NCBI GenBank assembly: GCA_016869895.1
Contig: VGDC01000145.1
Location: 1 to 5,494, forward strand
DNA from: Alphaproteobacteria bacterium
Lineage (GTDB): Bacteria > Pseudomonadota > Alphaproteobacteria > Rickettsiales > VGDC01
Length of the DNA: 5,494 nucleotides
Reading direction: 5' to 3'
Part shown: piece by piece, positions 1-5,275 of the stretch
Position numbering within the stretch: the stretch's first letter is position 1
Layout: each line of letters starts with the position of its first letter
Notes under the pieces: generated by a model
Told to the model about the DNA's origin: nothing
Seen by the model: only the letters and a program-made list of their open reading frames with translations
Database searches by the model: none
Program-made: the position numbers and the translations under genes

Positions 1-181
1 AGAGCATCACGGGCATGCCCATTTTGGATTTGCTGGCGGCAAGCGTGATAGAGCCTTCCGAGGCATCGCGGCGGGGCATGGAAACCGTGCCGATGCGCAG
101 GTTCATGTTGCTCGGCGCGATGACTGTGTGTCGGGCGCGGAATTCGATGCCATTGGTGCTGGGTTCGACGGGCTGGTGCAT
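1..181 (-). CDS. Fourth member of the tandem paralogue family, 3' end outside window
   Basis: This open frame of 60 residues starts at an ATG at 181 and runs off the left edge of the window without a stop, so the gene is incomplete. A Shine-Dalgarno sequence AAAGGA sits 7 bases before the ATG and overlaps the stop codon of the upstream gene, which leaves a 10-base gap and implies translation from the same transcript. No function is recognised. Residues about 29-60 (starting RIGTVSMPRRDASEGSI and ending MPVML) line up with residues 21-51 of the 308-residue neighbour (LIGKTLLENNDSSRKPISF to SIML): shared IG, a D-x-S, an S-I-x-x-A pattern and a final ML. I infer that it carries the same N-terminal module as its three neighbours, but the alignment is short. 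No signal peptide is visible. The gene is real with good confidence; its family membership is moderately supported. Confidence 0.72.
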   Translation of the reverse strand, partial: MHQPVEPSTNGIEFRARHTVIAPSNMNLRIGTVSMPRRDASEGSITLAASKSKMGMPVML

Positions 182-191
182 GGTCTGTCCT

Positions 192-443
192 TTAACGCGA
201 GAAGCGTTCGATATCGCCGTTCTCGACGACTTTTTGTTGCTGTTCACGCTCGAATTTCAAGCGTTCTAAATGTGTCTTCGGTTTTTTCAGCTTCTCTTCC
301 GCCTCGCGGTGGGATTTGGTGGCTTCCGCCTCTTCCTTCGCCTTGGGGAAATCACGTGTGTCCAGCGCGTCGTCCAGCGCCTTCTCGTGATGCTCTTTGA
401 GGATTTTCTCCAAGCCTGCGTCAAGGTCTGTCTCGGAGAGGAT
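192..443 (-). repeat. Diverged direct repeat, copy 2 (3' end of the 308-aa gene)
   Basis: The last 83 codons and the stop of this gene repeat the last 83 codons of the upstream gene (1127-1378). The proteins differ at 15 of 83 positions and the DNA is clearly similar throughout. The similarity continues past the stop codons into the next ribosome binding site: both junctions read CGCG, then a TAA stop merged with AAGG/AAAGG, then GACAG, then ATG. The sequence shows a duplicated 3' end plus translation-start signal, as expected from tandem gene duplication or gene conversion. Confidence 0.85.
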
Positions 444-1118
444 GTCCTTCACGCGGTTGTCCACCTGCTCCTTGAAGGCATCCATCTGCAAGCCGAACAG
501 CTGGAATTTATTGGCATAGCGGATGGCTTCCTCCTGCGCGCGCGGGGAAAGCTCGGATGCATCGGCATCGCGCCAGCCGCCGTTCTTGAAGGTGCGGAAA
601 TGGCTTTCCTCCACTTTGCTGTCATAGCCGACCTTGGTCACGTTCAGCACGAAGAGGTTATCCTCATGGTCGCGCACGGCGGCAAGGCCGCCTTCCACGT
701 CCTTGGCGACGAAATTAAGGATTTTATGGGGCTTGCCATCGATCTTGATGCTGTGGGAAACGCGCTGGCCGAATTCGGAATTCTGGGGATAGGTGTGGAA
801 ACCGGCGGTGCCGTGCAGCTGTTCGGCATTGGCGGTCTGCACCAGTTTCTCGAGGATTTCAGCGGGCAGGTCTTCACGCGCCATCAGCGCGCTTTTGCCC
901 GCAGCGTTGAGGGCGCGCAGCTCATAATCCTCCACCTTACCCTGTTCGTCGATGAGGGTGGGGGAGAGCATGATGCTCTGGCCTTGGCGGCCTGCGGTGG
1001 CGAAGGAGATAGGCTTGCGGCTGGAATCGTTGTTTTCGAGCAGGGTCTTGCCGATGAGCCAATCCTCACCGTCCACGGTGACTTGTTCGTTCTCGATGAA
1101 ACCGTATTTCTGTGCCAT
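192..1118 (-). CDS. Unknown two-module protein with charged C-terminal tail (308 aa), paralogue of the 1127-2068 product
   Basis: I do not recognise a named family. The protein has two related modules: residues about 12-103 (from QVTVDGEDW to EQLHG) and about 121-209 (from SHSIKIDGKPH to FQLFG). Each shows an x-DG-x start, a central strand ending near an L-x-P/V-T, a K-V-E-(D/E) turn, and a closing helix ending in (Q/F)QL-x-G. Residues about 226-308 form a highly charged, probably helical tail that ends GDIERFSR. There is no cysteine, signal peptide or membrane segment, so it looks soluble, cytoplasmic or exported without a classical signal. The ATG at 1118 has an AAGGG Shine-Dalgarno 5 bases upstream that overlaps the stop of the preceding gene (8-base gap), which fixes the start and implies an operon. 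The tail is 68/83 identical to that of the upstream paralogue while the front half is far more divergent. Function unknown; a structural, binding or exported role is speculation. Confidence 0.9.
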   Translation of the reverse strand: MAQKYGFIENEQVTVDGEDWLIGKTLLENNDSSRKPISFATAGRQGQSIMLSPTLIDEQGKVEDYELRALNAAGKSALMAREDLPAEILEKLVQTANAEQLHGTAGFHTYPQNSEFGQRVSHSIKIDGKPHKILNFVAKDVEGGLAAVRDHEDNLFVLNVTKVGYDSKVEESHFRTFKNGGWRDADASELSPRAQEEAIRYANKFQLFGLQMDAFKEQVDNRVKDILSETDLDAGLEKILKEHHEKALDDALDTRDFPKAKEEAEATKSHREAEEKLKKPKTHLERLKFEREQQQKVVENGDIERFSR

Positions 1119-1126
1119 GCTGTCCC

Positions 1127-1378
1127 TTAGCGCGAGAAGCGCTCGATGTCGCCGTTCTCTGCCATTTTCGTCTGCTGATCACGCTCGAATTTCAGGCGTT
1201 CAAGATGACCTTTCGGCTTGCCCAGTTTCTCGGCGGCTTCGCGGTGCGATTTCGTCTCTTCCGCCGCTTCCTTGGCTTTGCTGAAATCGCGGGTGTCGAG
1301 CGCGTCATCGAGGCTTTTCTCGTGGTGTTCCTTCAGCAGGTTCGCCAGCCCCGCATCCATATCCGTTTCGGAAAGGAT
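1127..1378 (-). repeat. Diverged direct repeat, copy 1 (3' end of the 313-aa gene)
   Basis: This is the partner of the repeat at 192-443. It encodes the tail from ILSETDMDAG to ENGDIERFSR, including the shared blocks LKEHHEK, LDDALDTRDF, TKSHREA and HLERLKFER. Identity drops sharply upstream of this segment, so the repeat boundary falls close to residue 230 of the protein. The two copies are in direct orientation about 935 bases apart. Confidence 0.85.
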
Positions 1379-2068
1379 GGTGTTCGCGCGGGCGTCGATG
1401 CGCTCCTGAAGCACTTTGCCCTGCTCGCCGAAATGCTTGAATTTGTCGCCGAAACGCAGCAATTCCTCTTTCACGCGTGCGGGAATCAGGCTTTCGCGCG
1501 GTTCTTTCCATTCCATATCGCGGAAGATGGCGAGTGTGCTTTCGGTGATCTTGCCGTCGTCACTGACCTGCGTGGGTTTCAGGGCGACGAGTTCCTTGCC
1601 GTAAGCCCCATCGAAGCTGAGGGCGGGAATCGGGGTATCGGTGTCTTTTTCCAGCAACTGGGCGATATGCCATTGTTTCCCTTCCACCTCGATGGTGTGG
1701 GAGAATTGGATGCGACCGGTGTCGCGCTCACCTGCATTGGAATAATATCCCGCATCGCCTTGCAGTTTGTTCTCTGTGGTGATGGAAACCAGTTTATCCA
1801 GCGCCGCTTCGGGCATTTCGGAAGGAGGAATGAAATCCGCCTTGCCGCTGCGTCCGTCGATGCGCTTGATCTTGAAGGTCTCGACCTCGCCATTCTCGGT
1901 CAGTAAGGTGGGATGCAGCTGATAGACCGCTGGCGGATTGGGCGAGAAGACCGTGGCGAAGCCTTTGCGATGCTCGCCTTCCCCCTGGAATTGGACGTTG
2001 GCCTTCCAAGCCTTTCCATCGGCCTCGAATCCACCTTTATCCTCGTAATGCTCCACGGGTATAGTCAT
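1127..2068 (-). CDS. Unknown two-module protein with charged C-terminal tail (313 aa)
   Basis: No named family is recognised. The internal duplication is clearest in this protein: residues about 13-104 (GFEADGKAW, then LHPTLLTENGEVE, then MPEAALDKL, ending KLQG) align with about 122-214 (HTIEVEGKQW, then LKPTQVSDDGKIT, then IPARVKEELL, ending KHFG). A linker of roughly 17 residues separates the two. Residues 231-313 form a charged, probably alpha-helical tail that ends ENGDIERFSR. It has no cysteine, signal peptide or transmembrane segment. The ATG at 2068 is preceded by AAGGA at 2079-2083 with a rather long 10-base spacing; an ATG at 2078 sits closer but lies in another frame that lacks the conserved protein. 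The gap to the upstream gene is 20 bases and to the downstream gene 8 bases, so all are probably co-transcribed. The first-module pattern L-x-P-T-L-x-(T/D)-E-x-G-x-V-E is shared with the 308-residue paralogue. Confidence 0.9.
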   Translation of the reverse strand: MTIPVEHYEDKGGFEADGKAWKANVQFQGEGEHRKGFATVFSPNPPAVYQLHPTLLTENGEVETFKIKRIDGRSGKADFIPPSEMPEAALDKLVSITTENKLQGDAGYYSNAGERDTGRIQFSHTIEVEGKQWHIAQLLEKDTDTPIPALSFDGAYGKELVALKPTQVSDDGKITESTLAIFRDMEWKEPRESLIPARVKEELLRFGDKFKHFGEQGKVLQERIDARANTILSETDMDAGLANLLKEHHEKSLDDALDTRDFSKAKEAAEETKSHREAAEKLGKPKGHLERLKFERDQQTKMAENGDIERFSR

Positions 2069-2088
2069 GCTCGTTCATTCCTTCAGGT

Positions 2089-2805
2089 TCAGCGGCTGGG
2101 GGCGGTGTCGCCCTTGGCGAGCTTCTCTTTCGCGTCGATGGCTTTCTGCGCCCAGCTGGTTTTGCCCAGTGCTTCGGCATCGGAACGCTCTGCTTGGGTG
2201 CGGCGCGGGTTGCCATTGGAAAGCGAACGGTCTTCACCCGCTGCCTCGTTGGCTTTCGCCTGTGCGGCGGCTTCCTTGGACTGGGCGAGTAGTTCGGGGG
2301 ATTTCTCGTCGATGGCTTTATCGCTCAGTGCAGCGGCTTTCTCTTCGTAAAAGGCTTTGCCGTCTTTTTTCAGGATTTCGCCGATGAGCTGGTTGATGGT
2401 GGATTCGGCTTTGCTATCCGCCAGCCCGACATCCTGCGCTTCGGCGATGCGCGTTTTCAGACCTTCCGCAAGACCGACCTGACCGTTCTCTTTGGCGACG
2501 GCGGTGAGTTTCTCGATGGCGACATCGCGCGCCTGTTCGGGCAGTTCGGAAAGGGCGAAAGTCTTGTGGCCGGGTAGTTTGGTCAGGGTCAGGCTTTCCA
2601 CTTCGCGGGCTTTGTTGGATTCTTTCGGGGTGAGGATGAACACCTCTTTCTCCGGCGAAATCACCGCCACACCAGAAGGAGCTTCCTCTTCGCGTTTCGC
2701 GCCGGGAGCGGAGGGCAGGGCGGCGGGATCGGCCAATTCACCGATGGTCCAGCTGCCGTTGGAGGAGATGGATTTGGCGTTCTTCAGCTTGGGCAGTTCG
2801 GTCAT
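2089..2805 (-). CDS. Unknown single-module member of the same paralogue family (238 aa), first gene of the operon
   Basis: No named family is recognised. Residues about 13-115 match the module of the two following genes: a W-x-IG near residue 19, an F-I-L-T-P near 56-60 (compare IMLSPT and QLHPT), a VESLTLTKL strand near 69-77 (compare VEDYELRAL and VETFKIKRI), then SELPEQARDVAIEKL (compare EDLPAEILEKL and SEMPEAALDKL) and a G-x-A-E/G close. Only one copy of the module is present. The rest, about 130-238, is an alanine-, lysine- and glutamate-rich helical tail. Its part near 140-190 (EILKKDGKAF, then SPELLAQSKEAAAQAKANEAA) weakly resembles the charged tails of the paralogues, but it lacks their ERFSR ending and finishes DTAPSR. 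No cysteine, signal peptide or membrane segment is visible. The ATG at 2805 has AAAGG at 2814-2818, 8 bases upstream. It lies at the head of the cluster, next to a 291-base gap that should hold the promoter. Confidence 0.88.
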   Translation of the reverse strand: MTELPKLKNAKSISSNGSWTIGELADPAALPSAPGAKREEEAPSGVAVISPEKEVFILTPKESNKAREVESLTLTKLPGHKTFALSELPEQARDVAIEKLTAVAKENGQVGLAEGLKTRIAEAQDVGLADSKAESTINQLIGEILKKDGKAFYEEKAAALSDKAIDEKSPELLAQSKEAAAQAKANEAAGEDRSLSNGNPRRTQAERSDAEALGKTSWAQKAIDAKEKLAKGDTAPSR

Positions 2806-2883
2806 GGATTCGGCCTTTCATGGTAAGAATCTCGGAATATGCTGTCGATTCTAGCGATTATCAGCGCGCGTGAGTGTGAAACT

Positions 2884-2913
2884 TTTATGACTGAACCATG
2901 CGGCTTTTCACAA
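2884..2913 (-). promoter_or_regulatory. Weak candidate promoter for the paralogue operon
   Basis: Read on the minus strand, TTGTGA (2908-2913) and CATAAA (2884-2889) lie 18 bases apart, each matching 4 of 6 positions of the sigma-70 consensus. That would leave a leader of roughly 70 bases before the ATG at 2805. A second possible -10, GATAAT, lies at 2857-2862 but has no good -35. Such matches arise by chance in AT-richer intergenic DNA, so this is only a candidate. Confidence 0.22.
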
Positions 2914-3029
2914 AACCTTCATGCAAAATGCGGATGTGTATTGTTAATATGAATCGTTTTTTTCCTTCTCCCTGTTGAATCGCCCCATGGCTTTTTTCGC
3001 TTTTGCGCTCAGTGGTTAAGGTAAAGACA

Positions 3030-3059
3030 AGCATCTGATGCTGACGCCCGGAAATTCCG
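3030..3059 (+). promoter_or_regulatory. Two short dyads upstream of the small membrane-protein gene
   Basis: AGCATC-T-GATGCT (3030-3042) and CGGAA-A-TTCCG (3049-3059) are perfect short inverted repeats with single-base centres, spaced 6 bases apart and ending 37 bases before the chosen start codon. Single-base centres cannot form RNA hairpins well and are more typical of dimer-binding DNA sites. A poor -35-like CTGACG (3041-3046) overlaps them. Operator function is inference only. Confidence 0.25.
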
Positions 3060-3096
3060 TTCGTCTATACCCGGCAAGAAAGGCCAGGTGATTCAC

Positions 3097-3300
3097 ATGT
3101 CCAAGTCCAACAAGATCGTGGCCCTCCGCTGCGCTCTCATCGTCGGACTCATCGTCTGGGCTGTCATGTCGTGGTATGCGGGAGCAATCGTTCTGGGACT
3201 CGTTCCGGCCGTACTCAGCTCCCTCTACCAAATCGGTCACATCTGGGTGGAGCTTTCACACCGGAAGACCGACGACCTCGACAAGCCCGCGACGGACTGA
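3097..3300 (+). CDS. Small two-segment membrane protein of unknown function (67 aa)
   Basis: The ATG at 3097 follows an AGGTG Shine-Dalgarno (3086-3090) by 6 bases. An in-frame GTG at 3088 would add three residues and has AAAGG upstream, but it lies inside the better site, so ATG is preferred. The product has a basic start (MSKSNK), two hydrophobic spans at about residues 7-25 and 28-48, and a hydrophilic, charged C-terminus (HRKTDDLDKPATD), which suggests a small inner-membrane hairpin with both ends on the same side. A single cysteine lies in the first span. It matches no family I recognise; a holin-like, toxin-like or accessory membrane role cannot be told apart. Codon use differs from its neighbours: leucine is CTC in 7 of 9 cases and glycine is GGA or GGT, never GGC. 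It is monocistronic, closed by its own terminator, and converges on the flgH transcript. Confidence 0.75.
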   Translation: MSKSNKIVALRCALIVGLIVWAVMSWYAGAIVLGLVPAVLSSLYQIGHIWVELSHRKTDDLDKPATD

Positions 3301-3303
3301 ATG

Positions 3304-3358
3304 ATCCCACCCGAAAGCGCACCGTCTGGTGTTGTTCCTTCGGGTGGGATTGTTTTTT
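3304..3358 (+). terminator. Rho-independent terminator of the small membrane-protein gene
   Basis: A perfect 12-base-pair stem (ATCCCACCCGAA at 3304-3315 with TTCGGGTGGGAT at 3339-3350) encloses a 23-base loop that itself contains a CACC/GGTG mini-stem. It is followed by TGTTTTTT. It begins 3 bases after the stop codon of the plus-strand gene. Confidence 0.9.
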
Positions 3359-3377
3359 GGGGATAGGGAACAAGAAG

Positions 3378-3446
3378 CGCATCCAGCAGGATGCGTCAGC
3401 CCTGAGCGAGCGGAGCGTCGCCCATGTGATTCGCAGGAAGCGAATC
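3378..3446. repeat. REP-like intergenic hairpin cluster
   Basis: Two perfect 7-base-pair hairpins lie here: CGCATCC-AGCA-GGATGCG (3378-3395) and GATTCGC-AGGAA-GCGAATC (3428-3446). The GC-rich stretch CTGAGCGAGCGGAGCGTCGC separates them. Neither is followed by a T run and both lie outside the two convergent transcripts, so they are not simple terminators. The architecture resembles repetitive extragenic palindromes; repetition elsewhere in the genome cannot be tested here. Confidence 0.45.
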
Positions 3447-3468
3447 GCGGGGCAAAACAAAACCCCAT

Positions 3469-3496
3469 AAAAAAAAGGGAGAGCCGAAGCTCTCCC
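3469..3496 (-). terminator. Rho-independent terminator of the flgG-flgA-flgH transcript
   Basis: On the minus strand GGGAGAGC (3489-3496) pairs perfectly with GCTCTCCC (3477-3484) around a TTCG loop closed by C-G, the exceptionally stable cUUCGg RNA tetraloop. Eight T follow at once (3469-3476). The stem starts 39 bases past the flgH stop. No T run exists on the other side, so it acts on the flagellar transcript only. Confidence 0.93.
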
Positions 3497-3502
3497 CAAG
3501 TA

Positions 3503-3520
3503 TAGACCGACCAAGGTCTA
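3503..3520. repeat. Short inverted repeat between flgH and its terminator
   Basis: TAGACC (3503-3508) and GGTCTA (3515-3520) form a 6-base-pair hairpin with a 6-base loop in the flgH 3' untranslated region. It may help protect the transcript end, but a repeat this short can be chance. Confidence 0.3.
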
Positions 3521-3535
3521 AAACGTGAACCGGGA

Positions 3536-4294
3536 TTAGAAGGGCGCGAGTACGTCCACCACTTCCTGACCCCAGCGCGGAGCCTGTGCTTCGCTGATAT
3601 GCCCACGACCGCCGTAGGAGATGCGCGCTTCGGCGATCTGGCTGTAGTCGATGGTGTTGTTGGAGGCGATGTCTTCGGGACGGACGACACCGGCCACCGA
3701 GATTTCGCGGATTTCGTTGTTGATGCGGATTTCCTGACGACCGTCGATGACGAGGTTGCCATTGGCCAGCACCTGCACGACCGTGGCGGCGAACTGCGTT
3801 TCGATTTCCTCTTTGCGCTCGATTTTGCCATCGCCCAAGGTGCGGGAATCGGTGTTGTAACCCAACAGGTTGCGCGAGGTGGGCTTGCCCGCTTCCATCG
3901 GCACGATTTTCTCCAAGCCGAACAATGCCGAGATACCCGCCTGTTCCGAACCCGTGCGGGAGCGGTCGGTGCTGTTCTCCAGCTTGCTCTTATCTTTGAT
4001 GGACACGAGGACTTTCAGAATGTCACCCACGCGGGCGGCGCGCTGGTCGCGGAAGAAGGTGCGCGAACCCTGCTGCCAGAGGGAGTTGGCGTATTTCGCG
4101 GGAGGGGCTTCCTCGCGGGGCATCGGCCAGCTGATGGGCTGATAGCCCTTCATGGTGGTCGGGTCCTGCATGGCGGCCATCGGTGGGGTTTGGCCGATGG
4201 TCTCCAGACGGTCGAGCTTCGCCGCGCAGGCCGTGGTGCCGAGCAGCGAGGCTGCGGTGAAGATAAGGGTAAGGTTACGTTTATAATTCATCAT
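3536..4294 (-). CDS. flgH: Flagellar L-ring lipoprotein FlgH
   Basis: FlgH forms the outer-membrane L ring that, with the FlgI P ring, acts as the bushing for the rotating rod. The start is taken as the ATG at 4294, with AAAGG at 4303-4307, 8 bases upstream; a GTG at 4303 overlaps this site and is rejected. The 252-residue product has a lipoprotein signal (MMNYKRN, then a hydrophobic stretch) ending TTAC, so the acylated residue should be Cys23; threonine at -3 is atypical of a lipobox but tolerable. Family signatures follow: NSLWQQGSRTFFRDQRA near 70-86, VGDILKVLVSI near 89-99, VVQVLANGNLVIDGRQEI near 172-189, then the RPEDI-x-x-NNTIDYSQIAEARI block near 205-225 and a YGGRG motif. The length is usual for the family. 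It lies 71 bases downstream of flgA and is the last gene before the terminator. Confidence 0.97.
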   Translation of the reverse strand: MMNYKRNLTLIFTAASLLGTTACAAKLDRLETIGQTPPMAAMQDPTTMKGYQPISWPMPREEAPPAKYANSLWQQGSRTFFRDQRAARVGDILKVLVSIKDKSKLENSTDRSRTGSEQAGISALFGLEKIVPMEAGKPTSRNLLGYNTDSRTLGDGKIERKEEIETQFAATVVQVLANGNLVIDGRQEIRINNEIREISVAGVVRPEDIASNNTIDYSQIAEARISYGGRGHISEAQAPRWGQEVVDVLAPF

Positions 4295-4365
4295 GGTTTT
4301 CACCTTTCAATGGTCGGTCAATATCGGTTTTGTGACGGGAATCTGCGTTCCCTGAAGGGTTGTGG

Positions 4366-5247
4366 TCAGTTCGGCAGAATCTCCGCCTTTTCTTCTTTCG
4401 CTTGCGCAGTGGTCAGGCGGGTGGCGCGGGGAGCCGCCAGAATCTGCACTTGTCCCGCTGCGGTGACGATGCCTTCCAGCATCGTGCCGCTGGAAGTGTT
4501 ACGCACGCGGATCTTGTCGCCCACTGCGCCGTCTTCCAGAGCCTGTCCCACCGCCTGAATCGTCAGGTTCTTGCTCTTGTAGTTCATGTGCACGGTGCTC
4601 TGGCGGGTGATGACCGGCGGCACGCGAAGGTCGTCGGCCTTGATGATGCGGGTGGTGCCGAGCATGCGAGTCGGGGTCTTGCCGATGATTTCCTCAGCGG
4701 TCAGCACGGTGTCACGGGTGAGGCGCGAGATAGGCATTTTTTGCCACACGATGTCCTCTTCGGTGATCACCTGCCCGCTGGTCATGCGGAATTTCACCAT
4801 GGGCACTTCCTGCATCTGGTCGAATTTACCCGCCACTTGCAAAGTGCCCAGTGCCACGGAGGGCTTGTTCAGCGAGGCTTCGGTGGAGAAGGCCAGCGTC
4901 GCGGTGAAGCGGTTGGCGGTGGAGTCGGGCGTCAGTTCGGTGATTTCCAGCACCACGGGCTCGTTGCGGCGCACGAGTTCGTCCGTGCGGCGGCCAGTGA
5001 TGGTGACTTCAAGGCTTTCCCCCGCGCCCTGTTCCATGAGCATCTCTGCGATACGGGTCTCCGCATCGGCGCGGGTGATGGCGAAGGATTCCGCCTGCAC
5101 CACGCCAAGGGCGGGTTGCGCTGGCGTCAGCGTCGGGGTTTCGGCGAAAGCGGCGACCGAAAGCATGCAGATGCCGACCGTGTACGCCGCAAGCAGGATG
5201 CGCGGGTTGATGTAAGGTCGTTTCTTTTCCTCTTTCGCCCAGATCAT
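4366..5247 (-). CDS. flgA: Flagellar basal body P-ring assembly chaperone FlgA
   Basis: FlgA acts in the periplasm and assists assembly of FlgI subunits into the P ring. The start at 5247 is chosen because GGAGG (5253-5257) lies 5 bases before it; the in-frame ATG at 5259 overlaps this Shine-Dalgarno and would add only MEDT. The 293-residue product has a Sec signal with a long basic front (to about residue 16), a hydrophobic core, and likely cleavage after AFA at about 35. A SAF-type region spans about 147-211 (VPMVKFRMTSGQVITEEDIVWQKM, split here by the GQ-x-I-x-x-ED motif). The FlgA C-terminal beta domain follows at about 214-270, with NLTIQAVGQALEDGAVGD, IRVRN and the closing GIVTAAGQVQIL. 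About 23 further residues, charged near the end, extend past that domain. It sits 28 bases after the flgG stop, consistent with one operon. Confidence 0.95.
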   Translation of the reverse strand: MIWAKEEKKRPYINPRILLAAYTVGICMLSVAAFAETPTLTPAQPALGVVQAESFAITRADAETRIAEMLMEQGAGESLEVTITGRRTDELVRRNEPVVLEITELTPDSTANRFTATLAFSTEASLNKPSVALGTLQVAGKFDQMQEVPMVKFRMTSGQVITEEDIVWQKMPISRLTRDTVLTAEEIIGKTPTRMLGTTRIIKADDLRVPPVITRQSTVHMNYKSKNLTIQAVGQALEDGAVGDKIRVRNTSSGTMLEGIVTAAGQVQILAAPRATRLTTAQAKEEKAEILPN

Positions 5248-5275
5248 GGTGTCCTCCATTCTCTAATCGTTTCCG

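Larger units (their letters stand above)
2806..3096. other. Divergent intergenic region
   Basis: These 291 bases separate the minus-strand paralogue operon from the plus-strand membrane-protein gene and must hold the start signals of both. The stretch is visibly more AT-rich than the coding DNA, with a run of seven T at 2957-2963 and six T at 2992-2997. No convincing gene, tRNA or other structured RNA was seen. Confidence 0.6.

Noticed and set aside
270..1130. Long plus-strand open frame (286 codons)
   Set aside because: It is antisense to the 308-residue gene, which has a good ribosome binding site and a clear paralogue. The antisense product has no recognisable features and arises from codon bias.
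1112..1906. Long plus-strand open frame (264 codons)
   Set aside because: Antisense shadow of the 313-residue gene. Its resemblance to the preceding antisense frame only mirrors the real paralogy on the other strand.
2037..2237. ATG at 2078 close to the AAGGA site as start of a gene
   Set aside because: It lies in the frame of a 66-codon shadow that does not match the paralogue family; the ATG at 2068 gives the conserved protein.
2806..3096. Search for sigma-54 or flagellar-type promoter, tRNA, riboswitch or CRISPR repeat
   Set aside because: No GG-N10-GC type element with correct context, cloverleaf or spaced direct repeats were seen.
3256..3831. Minus-strand open frame of 191 codons
   Set aside because: It is a different frame of the flgH 3' end that reads through the flgH terminator and into the antisense of the small membrane gene.
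4337..4359. GGGAA/TTCCC hairpin in the flgA-flgH gap as a terminator or attenuator
   Set aside because: The stem is only 5 bp, competes with an overlapping pairing, and has no T run on the minus strand.
3599..4558. Plus-strand open frame of 319 codons
   Set aside because: Antisense to flgH and the 3' end of flgA, both recognised with confidence.
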